Below are positions 16,442 to 23,467 of a stretch of 30,642 nucleotides of DNA, one piece after another. The notes under the pieces are model-generated. The model was not told where the DNA came from, made no database searches, and worked only from the letters and a program-made list of their open reading frames with translations. The stretch's first letter is position 1; each line of letters begins with the position of its first letter. The translations under genes were made by a program, and so were the position numbers. Source of the stretch: Synergistaceae bacterium (lineage in GTDB: Bacteria > Synergistota > Synergistia > Synergistales > Aminobacteriaceae); the NCBI GenBank assembly GCA_017455085.1, contig JAFTBT010000128.1, positions 1 to 30,642 on the forward strand, in the 5' to 3' direction.

Positions 16442-16498
16442 GTATTATACGCGAAGCCCCCACCCCCAATTGTCAATATTACTTACTGCTATTTACTG

Positions 16499-17119
16499 CT
16501 ATTCTTTATACATCATGCGTGTAATCTTGTTGTCCTTTAACCTGAAACTCAGAATAGTATTGATCCCTATCCTGTACTCCCATTCAGAAATATTCTTAAC
16601 ATCCGGGCTGCCTAAAATCTCCTGAAGTTTTGCTGCGCTGTCGCCTATCTTGATGTCCCCAAAGCTGCACCCCTTTCCGTCAGCGTACACCTCCGCAAGA
16701 AAATCATTGTGGTTGTAGTCAGATTTCACTTCCGGCCCTGAGTATAATTTTCCCTTTTCTGGAGTTATTCCGTACTGCTGTAGTACCTTCACGAGCATCT
16801 TCACGGTCTCTTTTTTCTGTGAGGTCTCATCGAATACCGGAGCTATATATGTCCCGAACACGTAGCCTGTTTTGTCGGCTTTGGGGTCCTCAATCTCGTA
16901 CCAGACTCCTCCGTCAGCTGCTTTCTGCCCACGCACTACAACCCTATCCGGAACGTTGAGCATTCCGAGAATCTTAGACTCTGTGTCTGGTTTTTCCCTG
17001 TACCTGACTGAAGTACCTGTGCATATTCCAAGAGTGGGGAAGGCCGCGAATTTTTCATCAGCCTCACACACTGAACACATAACCATAACTGCAACTAGTA
17101 CTGCTAAAACTTTGCGCAT
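16499..17119 (-). CDS. Secreted bacterial-SH3 domain protein
   Basis: 206 residues from ATG 17119. The 11 codons upstream of it include the SD (AAAGGGAG, 12 nt before), so the longer start is rejected. The signal peptide is MRKVLAVLVAVMVMCSVCEA. Residues about 30-100 form an SH3_3-type domain (TGTSVRYREKPDTESKILGML, VVVRGQ, VWYEIEDP, TGYVFGTYIAP). The C-terminal part (about 100-206) ends with a small domain that reads like a lipoprotein-type repeat (GDIKIGDSAAKLQEILGSP ... ILSFRLKDNKITRMMY). Expected role: periplasmic or surface peptidoglycan-binding or ligand-binding protein. It is a paralog of the 19263-19586 gene; the two flank the restriction-modification pair. It has its own terminator downstream. 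Confidence 0.82.
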   Translation of the reverse strand: MRKVLAVLVAVMVMCSVCEADEKFAAFPTLGICTGTSVRYREKPDTESKILGMLNVPDRVVVRGQKAADGGVWYEIEDPKADKTGYVFGTYIAPVFDETSQKKETVKMLVKVLQQYGITPEKGKLYSGPEVKSDYNHNDFLAEVYADGKGCSFGDIKIGDSAAKLQEILGSPDVKNISEWEYRIGINTILSFRLKDNKITRMMYKE

Positions 17120-17297
17120 AACAATAAAAATCTCCCTTTGTTTATGATTCATAGATAGACCACGTAAGTGTAGCAGACTTTATATTTTTGGGCGGGATAT
17201 TTAGCTGAAAAAATGCTGTTCCTAATTCAGAAACTATACGCGTAAATAACTGCTGTAACTGAAATCACTAGGCCTTTTTGTAGCTGTAAAAACTGTA

Positions 17298-18371
17298 TTA
17301 CTCTCCAGAAATTTTTGCTCTGTAATTTTCCCTGATAGCTGCGATACTGACAAGGTGATTATCTCTCAAAACATGCCACACATCGAAGCCGTTGACTCGT
17401 TGAGCGCGTAAATTCTTGGCCTTAGCCGCACAGGTATGCATGTCGAGAATTTCGCCGTGATAGCATAATTTCCCGTCCTCCTGAAGTTGAGCGGATTCGC
17501 TTCCGTCCTTGAGCATGAATGACTCCCCTACACTGAAAGCCCCTGCGTGAATCATTTCCTGCATAGTGACTCTTATGGGTTTAACGTCAAAGGCTGCCCT
17601 TGCGATTTCGGAGTCCTGAAACGTTACGGACTCTAGTCTTTTTCTGCCATGAGCACAGTAAGATTCTTCGCGTTCGATCATGATGTATCTTCGGCCAAGT
17701 TTTTTTGCTGCTGCTGCTGTAGTCATAGTGCCTGCGAACGGGTCAAGCACAGTGTCTCCGATTCTTGAGGATATGGCTATGATGCGTTCGAGTAATGCTA
17801 TGGGTTTTTGTGTGTTGTGGATTTTGCGGCCATGAGAGTCTTTGAGTCGTTCGTTTCCGGAACATACGGGGAAAGTCCAGACAGAACCGAGCTGTTTTTC
17901 GGAGTTGAGGTGCTTTGCGGTCTTGTAGTTGAAGGTATAGCGTGAGTGTTTGTCCCTGACAGCCCATAAAAGCGTCTCGTGAGAGTTGTTGAGTCGAGAG
18001 CCAGTGAAGTTTGGGACAGGATTGGACTTTTGCCAGACTATATCGTTGATGAACCAGAAGCCGAGATTTTGCATGATTGCTCCGATGGTGTAGATGCACT
18101 GCATGGAGCCGATGACCCATATAGAGCCTGTAGGTTTGAGGAGTCTTTTGCACTGAGTGAGCCAGCTTTGTGTGAATGAAGTGTATTCGTTGAGTGAGGT
18201 GAACTTGTCCCAGTCGTCATTGCAGCCGTGAAACTCTGTGCCTTCAGGTCTGCGTAGGATGCCGTTAGTCTGCATGAAGTAGGGGGGATCTGCAAAAATG
18301 AGGTCTATGGATTCGGCGGGGAGCTTGGACATTTCGGAGACGGTTTCGCCGGTAATTATTTGGTCATACAT
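17298..18371 (-). CDS. Adenine-N6 DNA methyltransferase, HinfI/CcrM-like (predicted GANTC)
   Basis: 357 residues from ATG 18371 (GAGGTG 6 nt upstream). Beta-class layout: DPPY at 28-31 comes first, then the target-recognition region, then the SAM-binding motif DPFAGTMTT (canonical DPFxGxGTT; here the second Gly is Met). The stretches FINDIVWQKSNPVPNF, SRLNNSHETLLWA and HNTQKPIALLERI closely follow the cell-cycle methylase CcrM and M.HinfI as I remember them. The C-terminal about 85 residues (RVTMQEMIHAGAFSVGE ... NGFDVWHVLRD) match the extra domain of that group. It methylates adenine, and GANTC is the predicted site. A divergent restriction enzyme gene starts 46 bp away, so this is a restriction-modification methylase rather than an orphan regulator. 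GATTC occurs at 18310-18314, inside its own first codons. Confidence 0.93.
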   Translation of the reverse strand: MYDQIITGETVSEMSKLPAESIDLIFADPPYFMQTNGILRRPEGTEFHGCNDDWDKFTSLNEYTSFTQSWLTQCKRLLKPTGSIWVIGSMQCIYTIGAIMQNLGFWFINDIVWQKSNPVPNFTGSRLNNSHETLLWAVRDKHSRYTFNYKTAKHLNSEKQLGSVWTFPVCSGNERLKDSHGRKIHNTQKPIALLERIIAISSRIGDTVLDPFAGTMTTAAAAKKLGRRYIMIEREESYCAHGRKRLESVTFQDSEIARAAFDVKPIRVTMQEMIHAGAFSVGESFMLKDGSESAQLQEDGKLCYHGEILDMHTCAAKAKNLRAQRVNGFDVWHVLRDNHLVSIAAIRENYRAKISGE

Positions 18372-18403
18372 AAGTAACACCTCTTTAATTTTATGGAGAT
18401 ATT

Positions 18404-18411
18404 ATTATAAT
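18404..18411. promoter_or_regulatory. Overlapping divergent -10 boxes of the restriction-modification pair
   Basis: ATTATAAT contains TATAAT on both strands: plus 18406-18411 toward the endonuclease, minus 18409-18404 toward the methylase. The plus box ends 6 nt before the endonuclease ATG (18418), predicting a leaderless transcript. The minus box gives a leader of about 26 nt with a good SD. The two polymerases cannot bind at once. Confidence 0.6.
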
Positions 18412-18417
18412 CTTTGT

Positions 18418-19221
18418 ATGATTAAGAACTATGAAGACTTTGCAGATGAATTGAACGCTAAAATTAAGTCCGACAGTGATTTTTACTATGAGCTACTAAT
18501 TACCGTCATCAAGAATCCCCAGAGATATACGGGTATCTTCCGCGTGAGCAATGCCAGAACGAAACTTCTTCAGAATGTTACGCAGAGCAGAGAAATCAAG
18601 TTTGGGGACTTCATGGAAGACATAATTACGTGGTATATCTCAGAGATGGGCTATATCAACCTCGACAAGAACATATCACCAGAACTGAAGGCCGATCAGC
18701 TTTTCAGGAAAGACGGTGTGATTTACCTGATAGAGCAGAAAATTCGGGATGACCACGACAGCACTAAAAAGCGCGGACAGTACGACAACTTCAGCAGGAA
18801 ATATTCACTGCTCCGTGAAGAATATCCAGAATGTGAAATTAATGCAGTGATGTGGTTTATTGATGACGGGCTCAGGAAGAACAGGAGATATTATTTTGAC
18901 CGCAGGGAACAGGAAAGCGGCAAGAACATAAACATATACATCTTTTACGGTGAGGAATTATTCACGGAACTTCTTGGCTGCCCTGACGTGTGGGAAGAGA
19001 TCTGCAGTCATCTAGCGCATAACAAGAGCGACCGAAGCAATGAAACTCTGAGCATCCCTGATTTCGACACAAGCCCTGAAATTCTGAATGCGTTAATCCG
19101 GCTGAAGACAGAACAGCAAACTTTATACAGAAAACTCATATCATCAAAGCCTGAATATGTGCAGTTAAGGGCTGAACTATTCCCAACAGGTCAGAATCTC
19201 AAGTTAGCAGGCAACAAATAA
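18418..19221 (+). CDS. Type II restriction endonuclease, PD-(D/E)XK fold, partner of the GANTC-type methylase
   Basis: 267 residues from ATG 18418 (MIKNYEDFADEL). A longer in-frame start would overlap the methylase gene and has no support. The catalytic core is visible: Glu67 region (GDFMEDII), Asp93 (ELKADQLF), then Glu106-Gln-Lys108 in IYLIEQKIRDDHDSTKKRGQ, the D-xn-ExK signature of PD-(D/E)XK nucleases. The EQK-RDDHDSTKKRGQ block is shared by a family of type II enzymes. The neighbouring methylase suggests cleavage at GANTC (HinfI isoschizomer), which is inference. There is no SD upstream; the -10 box lies just before the ATG, so the message is probably leaderless, which would keep translation low. 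A bidirectional terminator follows directly after the stop. Confidence 0.9.
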   Translation: MIKNYEDFADELNAKIKSDSDFYYELLITVIKNPQRYTGIFRVSNARTKLLQNVTQSREIKFGDFMEDIITWYISEMGYINLDKNISPELKADQLFRKDGVIYLIEQKIRDDHDSTKKRGQYDNFSRKYSLLREEYPECEINAVMWFIDDGLRKNRRYYFDRREQESGKNINIYIFYGEELFTELLGCPDVWEEICSHLAHNKSDRSNETLSIPDFDTSPEILNALIRLKTEQQTLYRKLISSKPEYVQLRAELFPTGQNLKLAGNK

Positions 19222-19260
19222 AACCCCTCCCGAAAATTCTCACAGGAGGGGCAATTTTTA
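19219..19260. terminator. Bidirectional terminator between the endonuclease and the small SH3 gene
   Basis: CCCCTCC (19224-19230) pairs with GGAGGGG (19245-19251). T runs lie on both sides: CAATTTTTA on plus, TTTTATTT on minus. It serves the converging endonuclease (+) and SH3 (-) genes. Nearly the same hairpin recurs at 19613-19640. Confidence 0.85.
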
Positions 19261-19262
19261 CT

Positions 19263-19586
19263 TCAGTCCAGCGGCTCAATGTACCAGCCAGCAACCCAGA
19301 CTCTTCCTTTTCTTCCGCTGGGGTTGTCTATCTTGTACCACACATTCCCCTGCGCATCTGTTTCTGAGCCCCGCACAGTAACTTCATCATCCTTATACAG
19401 CCTGCCCAAAGCTTTGTAGTTCGTTCCCGGGCCGGAACGATACCGTACATAGTCCCCTAGACACCTTCCGTCAGCCGGAAAGTCCTCAATCAGCGGAGGA
19501 TCATATTCATCTTCCGCAAATACTGCTGACGGCATCACGCACACCATCATGCAGACCACAAGCATAACCGCCAAAACTCTGCGCAT
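19263..19586 (-). CDS. Small secreted bacterial-SH3 domain protein
   Basis: 107 residues from ATG 19586 (AAAGG about 9 nt upstream; the longer starts lack a usable SD). The signal peptide is MRRVLAVMLVVCMMVC ending PSAVFA. One SH3_3-type domain fills the rest: GDYVRYRSGPGTNYKALGRL, DDEVTVRGSE, NVWYKIDNPSGRKGRVWVAGWYIEPL. The opening MR(K/R)VLAV and the VRYR-x-P-x-T-xYK/SK-xLG core match the 16499-17119 protein, so they are paralogs. Expected role: cell-envelope ligand binding, perhaps peptidoglycan. Terminator hairpins lie on both sides. Confidence 0.82.
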   Translation of the reverse strand: MRRVLAVMLVVCMMVCVMPSAVFAEDEYDPPLIEDFPADGRCLGDYVRYRSGPGTNYKALGRLYKDDEVTVRGSETDAQGNVWYKIDNPSGRKGRVWVAGWYIEPLD

Positions 19587-19607
19587 AAATATCATCCTTT
19601 CTGGTAA

Positions 19608-19640
19608 CAAAATCCCTCCCGCAAATTCTCACAGGAGGGA
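19608..19640 (-). terminator. Terminator of the mmdADC operon
   Basis: On minus, TCCCTCC (19640-19634) pairs with GGAGGGA (19619-19613), followed by TTTTG. It lies 23 nt past the mmdC stop. The loop ATTCTCACA-side sequence is shared with the 19219-19260 hairpin, differing at one base across about 24. Confidence 0.8.
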
Positions 19641-19662
19641 CAAAAAATCTCTGGTCTAACTT

Positions 19663-20076
19663 CTACGCAATCACCATCAATACATCTCCGGTGCTCACGT
19701 TGTCGCCGGACTTCACTCGAATCTCGGTAACTTTTCCTGACGCAGTAGCAAAGACTTCGTTCTCCATCTTCATGGCCTCAAGCATAAGCACAAGGTCTCC
19801 GCTGTTCACGCTGTCCCCAACATTCACCTTGACGCTGAGAATCTTTCCGGGCATCGGTGCTGTAACGGTCATAGCGTCGTCCGCAACTGGTGCTGGTGCT
19901 GCCGGGGCTGCCGGTGCTTCAGGTGACGGAGCTGCTGCTGGTGCGGGGGCTGGTGCTGCTGGAGCTGCCGGCGCTGGAGCTGCCACAGGTGCGGGCATGG
20001 GTGCGCCTGCTCCGAGTGCTTCGACCTCCACAGTGTAGGCCGTTCCGTCTACGATAACTCTGTATTTATTGCTCAC
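19663..20076 (-). CDS. mmdC: Biotin carboxyl-carrier subunit of a sodium-pump decarboxylase
   Basis: 137 residues. A short N-terminal strand region (1-22) leads to an Ala/Pro-rich flexible linker (about 23-65). The biotinyl/lipoyl-attachment domain follows (about 68-137), with the canonical EAMKME motif; Lys103 is the biotinylation site. It carries CO2 from the MmdA carboxyltransferase to the membrane decarboxylase. The start is GTG 20076; the upstream ATG (20085) is in another frame and soon stops. AAAGGAGA lies about 10-12 nt upstream. It is the last gene of the operon, 34 bp after mmdD, followed by a terminator. Assignment to methylmalonyl-CoA rather than another acyl-CoA or oxaloacetate rests on the mmdA neighbour. 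Confidence 0.93.
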   Translation of the reverse strand: MSNKYRVIVDGTAYTVEVEALGAGAPMPAPVAAPAPAAPAAPAPAPAAAPSPEAPAAPAAPAPVADDAMTVTAPMPGKILSVKVNVGDSVNSGDLVLMLEAMKMENEVFATASGKVTEIRVKSGDNVSTGDVLMVIA

Positions 20077-20110
20077 GATTCATATTTCTCCTTTCGTTGT
20101 GTTGTTGTGA

Positions 20111-20518
20111 TTAATGCCATTTGCGGGTGAGCCTGTTAGCATTCAGGTTAAACATCCCCGCCGTCTTCCACTTGCTCGTCCAGTAATCACGTGCAACTCC
20201 CTGCTGGCCTTCCGCCTGAACAGAAAGTATCCTGAAGTCCGCACTCCCTGTGAACTCCACTATTGCCGCAGTGATCGCCGCAACTATTTTCGCTTTGTCG
20301 CCTGCAACTGTGGGAACGCTCACTGATTTCGCTGGAGCTGCTTTCGGAGCTGGAGAGCCTGACGGTTTGGCGGGGGTTACATCATTTTTTTTTTCGCCGC
20401 CGCCTGCAAACAGCCTCATTCCGTAAATCACTCCCGTAAGCACTAAAAGTACTCCGAACACGATCGAGAATGCTACTATGCTGACGTTCACAGCTCCTGC
20501 TATTCCTTCAAAGTGCAT
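20111..20518 (-). CDS. mmdD: Small membrane subunit (OadG/MmdD-type) of a sodium-pump decarboxylase
   Basis: 135 residues. One N-terminal transmembrane helix (about 12-38, VNVSIVAFSIVFGVLLVLTGVIYGM) is followed by a polar Pro/Ala/Lys linker (42-70) and a C-terminal region (GDKAKIVAAITAAIVEFTG, then a short WTSKWKTAGMFNLNAN). This is the layout of OadG-like gamma/delta subunits, which anchor the carboxyltransferase to the membrane complex and bind Zn in OadG. AGGAGGGG lies 7 nt before ATG. It is 18 bp downstream of mmdA, as in known mmdA-mmdD-mmdC clusters. Confidence 0.85.
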   Translation of the reverse strand: MHFEGIAGAVNVSIVAFSIVFGVLLVLTGVIYGMRLFAGGGEKKNDVTPAKPSGSPAPKAAPAKSVSVPTVAGDKAKIVAAITAAIVEFTGSADFRILSVQAEGQQGVARDYWTSKWKTAGMFNLNANRLTRKWH

Positions 20519-20536
20519 GTATTTTCCCCTCCTGTC

Positions 20537-22096
20537 TTAATGCGGGATAACTCCGTGCTTCTTGGCCGGACGCGTATCACGTTTGCTCTCCATTGCCTCC
20601 AGTGCAGTGTACACAGCCTTGCGAGTCTCTTCGGGCAAAATCACCTCATCGACATATCCGCGTTCTGCCGCCCTGTACGGATTCGCAAACTCCTCTTTGT
20701 ACTCGTCAATCTTCTCGAGTCTCTTTGCGCTTGGGTCATCTGCTGAGTTGATCTCGTGCTTGAACACAATGCTCGCCGCACCTTCAGCACCCATCACTGC
20801 AATTTCTGCCTGAGGCCACGCGAGTACTACGTCTGCTCCGAGTGCTTTGCTTCCCATCGCGATAAATGCCCCGCCGTATGCCTTGCGCAGCACCACGCTC
20901 ACCATAGGCACAGTAGCTTCACTGTAGGCATAGAGTAATTTTGCGCCCTGCCTGATGATTCCGTTATGCTCCTGATCCGCACCGGGCAAATATCCGGGAA
21001 CGTCCACGAACGTAACTATGGGCATGTTGAACGCGTCACAGTGCCGCACGAATCTCGAGGCCTTGTCCGACGCATCAATGTCCAGACATCCCGCGAGGAC
21101 ATCCGCATTGTTCGCCACGACTCCAACCGGACGGCCTCCGACTCTTCCGTAGCCTATGACGATATTTTTCGCCCAGCCTGCCTGCACTTCCGTAAATTCT
21201 CCGTCGTCAAGCACTCTGCAAATCACTTCATGGACATCATAGCCCTTGTTGGGATTCACGGGGACTATTTCCCTGAGTGAGACATCTGCGCGGTCGGGGC
21301 TGTCATTCACGGGCTTGAAGGGTGCATCATCCAGATTGTTGAGCGGTAAGTACGACAACACTTTGCGAACCTGTGCAAAGCATTCCGCCTCGTCTTTGGC
21401 CTCGAAGTGAGCTACTCCGCTTATGGTGCTGTGAGCTTTTGCTCCGCCCAAGTCCTCGCTGGTGATTGCCTCGCCTGTTACTGCCTTGACGACTTCAGGG
21501 CCGGTGATGTGCATAACACTTTCTCCGTCGACCATGAAGACATAATCAGTGAGTGCAGGGCTGTAGACTGCTCCGCCTGCTGTCGGGCCAAGTATCACGC
21601 TGAATTGGGGGATCACTCCGCTCGCTAACGTATTGCGCTTGAAGATTTTTCCGTAGCCATTGAGTGCATCGGTGCCTTCCTGAATTCTTGCGCCGCCGGA
21701 GTCATACAGGCCAATCAACGGACAGCCCATCTGCATAGCCATATCCATAACCTTGCAAATTTTGTCCGCATGTTTCTCGCCGAGTGAGCCGCCGAAAACT
21801 GTGAAGTCCTGACTGAATACGAATACCTTTCTGCCCTCGATAGTTCCCCAGCCGGTTACTACACCGTCTCCGAATGGCTTTCTGTCCTGAAGGCCGAAGC
21901 TGGTGCAACGGTGAGTCACAAACTCGTCAATCTCAACGAATGAGCCGGGATCGAGAAGCTGTGCGAGTCTTTCGCGGGCAGTGCCTTTGCCTTTGGCTTT
22001 CTGTTTGTCTACGGCATCTTTTCCGCCGCCAGCAAGAGCAGATTTGCGCTTTTCGCCGAGTTCAGCACACAGTTCTTCAATAGTACGAAGTCCCAT
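20537..22096 (-). CDS. mmdA: Methylmalonyl-CoA decarboxylase alpha subunit (carboxyltransferase)
   Basis: 519 residues. A full acyl-CoA carboxyltransferase (crotonase fold, N and C domains): KGKGTARERLAQLLDPGSF near the N-terminus, GLYDSGGARIQEG and GPTAGGAVYSPALTDY (the two oxyanion/CoA regions), and later VDVPGYLPGADQEHNGIIR, RKAYGGAFIAMGSK and AVMGAEGAASIVF. It transfers the carboxyl group from methylmalonyl-CoA (or a close acyl-CoA) to biotin; with the membrane subunit this drives Na+ export. ATG 22096 was preferred (AAAGGAGG 12 nt upstream, matching spacing elsewhere in the window); TTG 22105 is too near the SD. First gene of mmdA-D-C. The beta subunit (MmdB) is not in the window. Propionyl-CoA carboxylase beta is the main alternative, but the mmdD/mmdC neighbours favour a decarboxylase. 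Confidence 0.93.
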   Translation of the reverse strand: MGLRTIEELCAELGEKRKSALAGGGKDAVDKQKAKGKGTARERLAQLLDPGSFVEIDEFVTHRCTSFGLQDRKPFGDGVVTGWGTIEGRKVFVFSQDFTVFGGSLGEKHADKICKVMDMAMQMGCPLIGLYDSGGARIQEGTDALNGYGKIFKRNTLASGVIPQFSVILGPTAGGAVYSPALTDYVFMVDGESVMHITGPEVVKAVTGEAITSEDLGGAKAHSTISGVAHFEAKDEAECFAQVRKVLSYLPLNNLDDAPFKPVNDSPDRADVSLREIVPVNPNKGYDVHEVICRVLDDGEFTEVQAGWAKNIVIGYGRVGGRPVGVVANNADVLAGCLDIDASDKASRFVRHCDAFNMPIVTFVDVPGYLPGADQEHNGIIRQGAKLLYAYSEATVPMVSVVLRKAYGGAFIAMGSKALGADVVLAWPQAEIAVMGAEGAASIVFKHEINSADDPSAKRLEKIDEYKEEFANPYRAAERGYVDEVILPEETRKAVYTALEAMESKRDTRPAKKHGVIPH

Positions 22097-22154
22097 ATCC
22101 GACAAGTTCCTCCTTTGAAAATATTAGTATGTGTGAAAAATTTGGATGTTAGCT

Positions 22155-22183
22155 AGAATAACATATTAAGTATTTCATTGCAA
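22155..22183 (-). promoter_or_regulatory. Probable promoter of mmdADC
   Basis: Minus strand TTGCAA (22183-22178), 17-nt spacer, TATTCT (22160-22155), about 58 nt before the mmdA start. The -35 box overlaps the first bases of the 66-bp repeat array. Confidence 0.5.
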
Positions 22184-22472
22184 AAGATTGTGGCTGAGTA
22201 CATGCCTTCCCACCACAAAATAGCAAGTAACAGCACGTACCACTAGCAAAAGATTATGCCTGAGTACATGCCTTCTCACCACAAAATAGCAAGTAACAAC
22301 ACATACCACCTGCAAAAGATTATGGCTGAGTACATGCCTTCCCACCACAAAATAGCAAGTAACAGCACGTACCACTAGCAAAAGATTATGGCTGAGAGCC
22401 TGATGTATTTCTCAGTGTTTCCACTTCCACAAACAGACCCCAGCCATACCAGCAAAAGATTATGCCTGACCG
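22180..22472. repeat. 66-bp tandem repeat array between mmdA and the ATPase gene
   Basis: Three full copies start at 22180, 22246 and 22312 with exact 66-bp spacing, each opening GCAAAAGATTRTGSCTGAGT. A partial copy starts at 22378 and another at 22452. Copies differ at only a few bases. The last partial copy includes the stop codon of the ATPase gene (22460-22462). Because 66 is divisible by 3, the minus strand stays open for about 68 codons with a 22-residue periodic peptide, but no SD supports translation. The rest of 22106-22459 holds only the mmd promoter and an unremarkable stretch (22402-22451). Confidence 0.9.
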
Positions 22473-23455
22473 CCCGACTCCCCGCGTAACATGTCTATGT
22501 TGGTTTTCAGGACGTTAATCATGTTCGCCATGTTCTTCATGATCTCAATAGCATTAGACGCGTTCATCTCTATGAATTTGTTGAAGTCCTGCTGCTCTAT
22601 CTTCAGCACAAGCACATCCGTAAACGCCACAACCGTATACACTCCGGGCTTCCCCGTCAGCAGCGAATACTCCCCGAAAGTCTGTCCTTCCTTCAGCATC
22701 CCGATAACATACTCGTCATCAGTCCCGTATCCCGTGAACATCACTGCTTTTCCCACGATGACCTTGTACATGCATGTACCGGCCTCACCTTCAGCCAGAA
22801 TCACATCATCAGCCGAAAACTTCACCATCTTCATGCTATGTGTTGCCGGAGTCTGTGCTTCTGCGTTATCCGTGATTTCAGCAACAGCCTCATCGCTCAG
22901 GGTGAACTTCTCCAGAGTCACGCTTCCTGTCATCCTGTGCAGCAGCGGCGCACCTTCCGCCAGAAAGTTCCTCTGTAGAAATCTAGTGTCAGTGCTGGAG
23001 ATTATCATGAACATATTGCTGTCCATCAGCTCGGAGTCTATACACTTCCTAAGCATGTCAATGAACGCTGAGTCCCGGCTTGCAAGCTCGTCAAACTCCT
23101 CAAGCACCACAACAATGCGCTCTGATTTCTTGCTGTCGTTGTCGCTCTTGAAATCCCCTTCACCTATGCTCTGCTGCATGTCCCGTATGTACTTGAACGC
23201 GTTGTTCCAAAAAACGAAGGGCTTGCGTTTCTCGTCCTTATAGTGCGTCAGAATCTCCGCTGAAAACCTCATCAGGTTAGCTCTTCCGCTCTCACTTGAG
23301 ACCGTGAAAAATATCCTGTCCTTGTTCCTGCAGAACTCCTCAATCAGTGCCGTCTTGCCTGAACCTGACGGGCCGAACACCACGAAGATACCAAACCCCA
23401 CTCTGCTGTACGCGCGTTCAAGCTCCATCAGTTCCTTCTTGCGCCCAACAAACAT
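22460..23455 (-). CDS. P-loop ATPase fused to a cyclic-nucleotide-binding-like domain
   Basis: 331 residues. N-terminal AAA/STAND-type ATPase: MFVGRKKELMELERAY opening, Walker A GPSGSGKT 28-35 and Walker B IVVVLEEFDE 113-122, resembling the 'ATPase domain mainly from Archaea' group. Residues about 205-310 form a cNMP-binding (CRP-like) beta-roll: VILAEGEAGTCMYKVIVGKA and IGMLKEGQTFGEYSLLTGKPG. The Arg that contacts the cyclic phosphate (usual FGExxLL...R-x-A) is missing here (GVYTVVAF), so the domain may bind another ligand or only mediate contacts. No HTH is present, so it is not a CRP-type regulator. AAGGAGGAAG lies before ATG; 12 bp after the phosphatase gene. Likely a signalling component of the same pathway. 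Confidence 0.85.
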   Translation of the reverse strand: MFVGRKKELMELERAYSRVGFGIFVVFGPSGSGKTALIEEFCRNKDRIFFTVSSESGRANLMRFSAEILTHYKDEKRKPFVFWNNAFKYIRDMQQSIGEGDFKSDNDSKKSERIVVVLEEFDELASRDSAFIDMLRKCIDSELMDSNMFMIISSTDTRFLQRNFLAEGAPLLHRMTGSVTLEKFTLSDEAVAEITDNAEAQTPATHSMKMVKFSADDVILAEGEAGTCMYKVIVGKAVMFTGYGTDDEYVIGMLKEGQTFGEYSLLTGKPGVYTVVAFTDVLVLKIEQQDFNKFIEMNASNAIEIMKNMANMINVLKTNIDMLRGESGGQA

Positions 23456-23467
23456 ATATCTTCCTCC

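Noticed and set aside
17153..17297. Promoter or small gene in the gap between the methylase and the SH3 gene
   Set aside because: No convincing -35/-10 pair, hairpin with T run, or reading frame was found.
18298..18417. 40-residue N-terminal extension of the restriction endonuclease
   Set aside because: It would overlap the methylase gene start and the shared promoter; the protein family-like sequence begins at 18418.
22175..22381. 68-codon minus-strand frame with a 22-residue periodic peptide
   Set aside because: It is a by-product of the 66-bp repeat (66 = 3 x 22); there is no SD and no natural protein composition.
22180..22472. CRISPR array
   Set aside because: Whole 66-bp units are repeated with no unique spacers and no cas genes are nearby.
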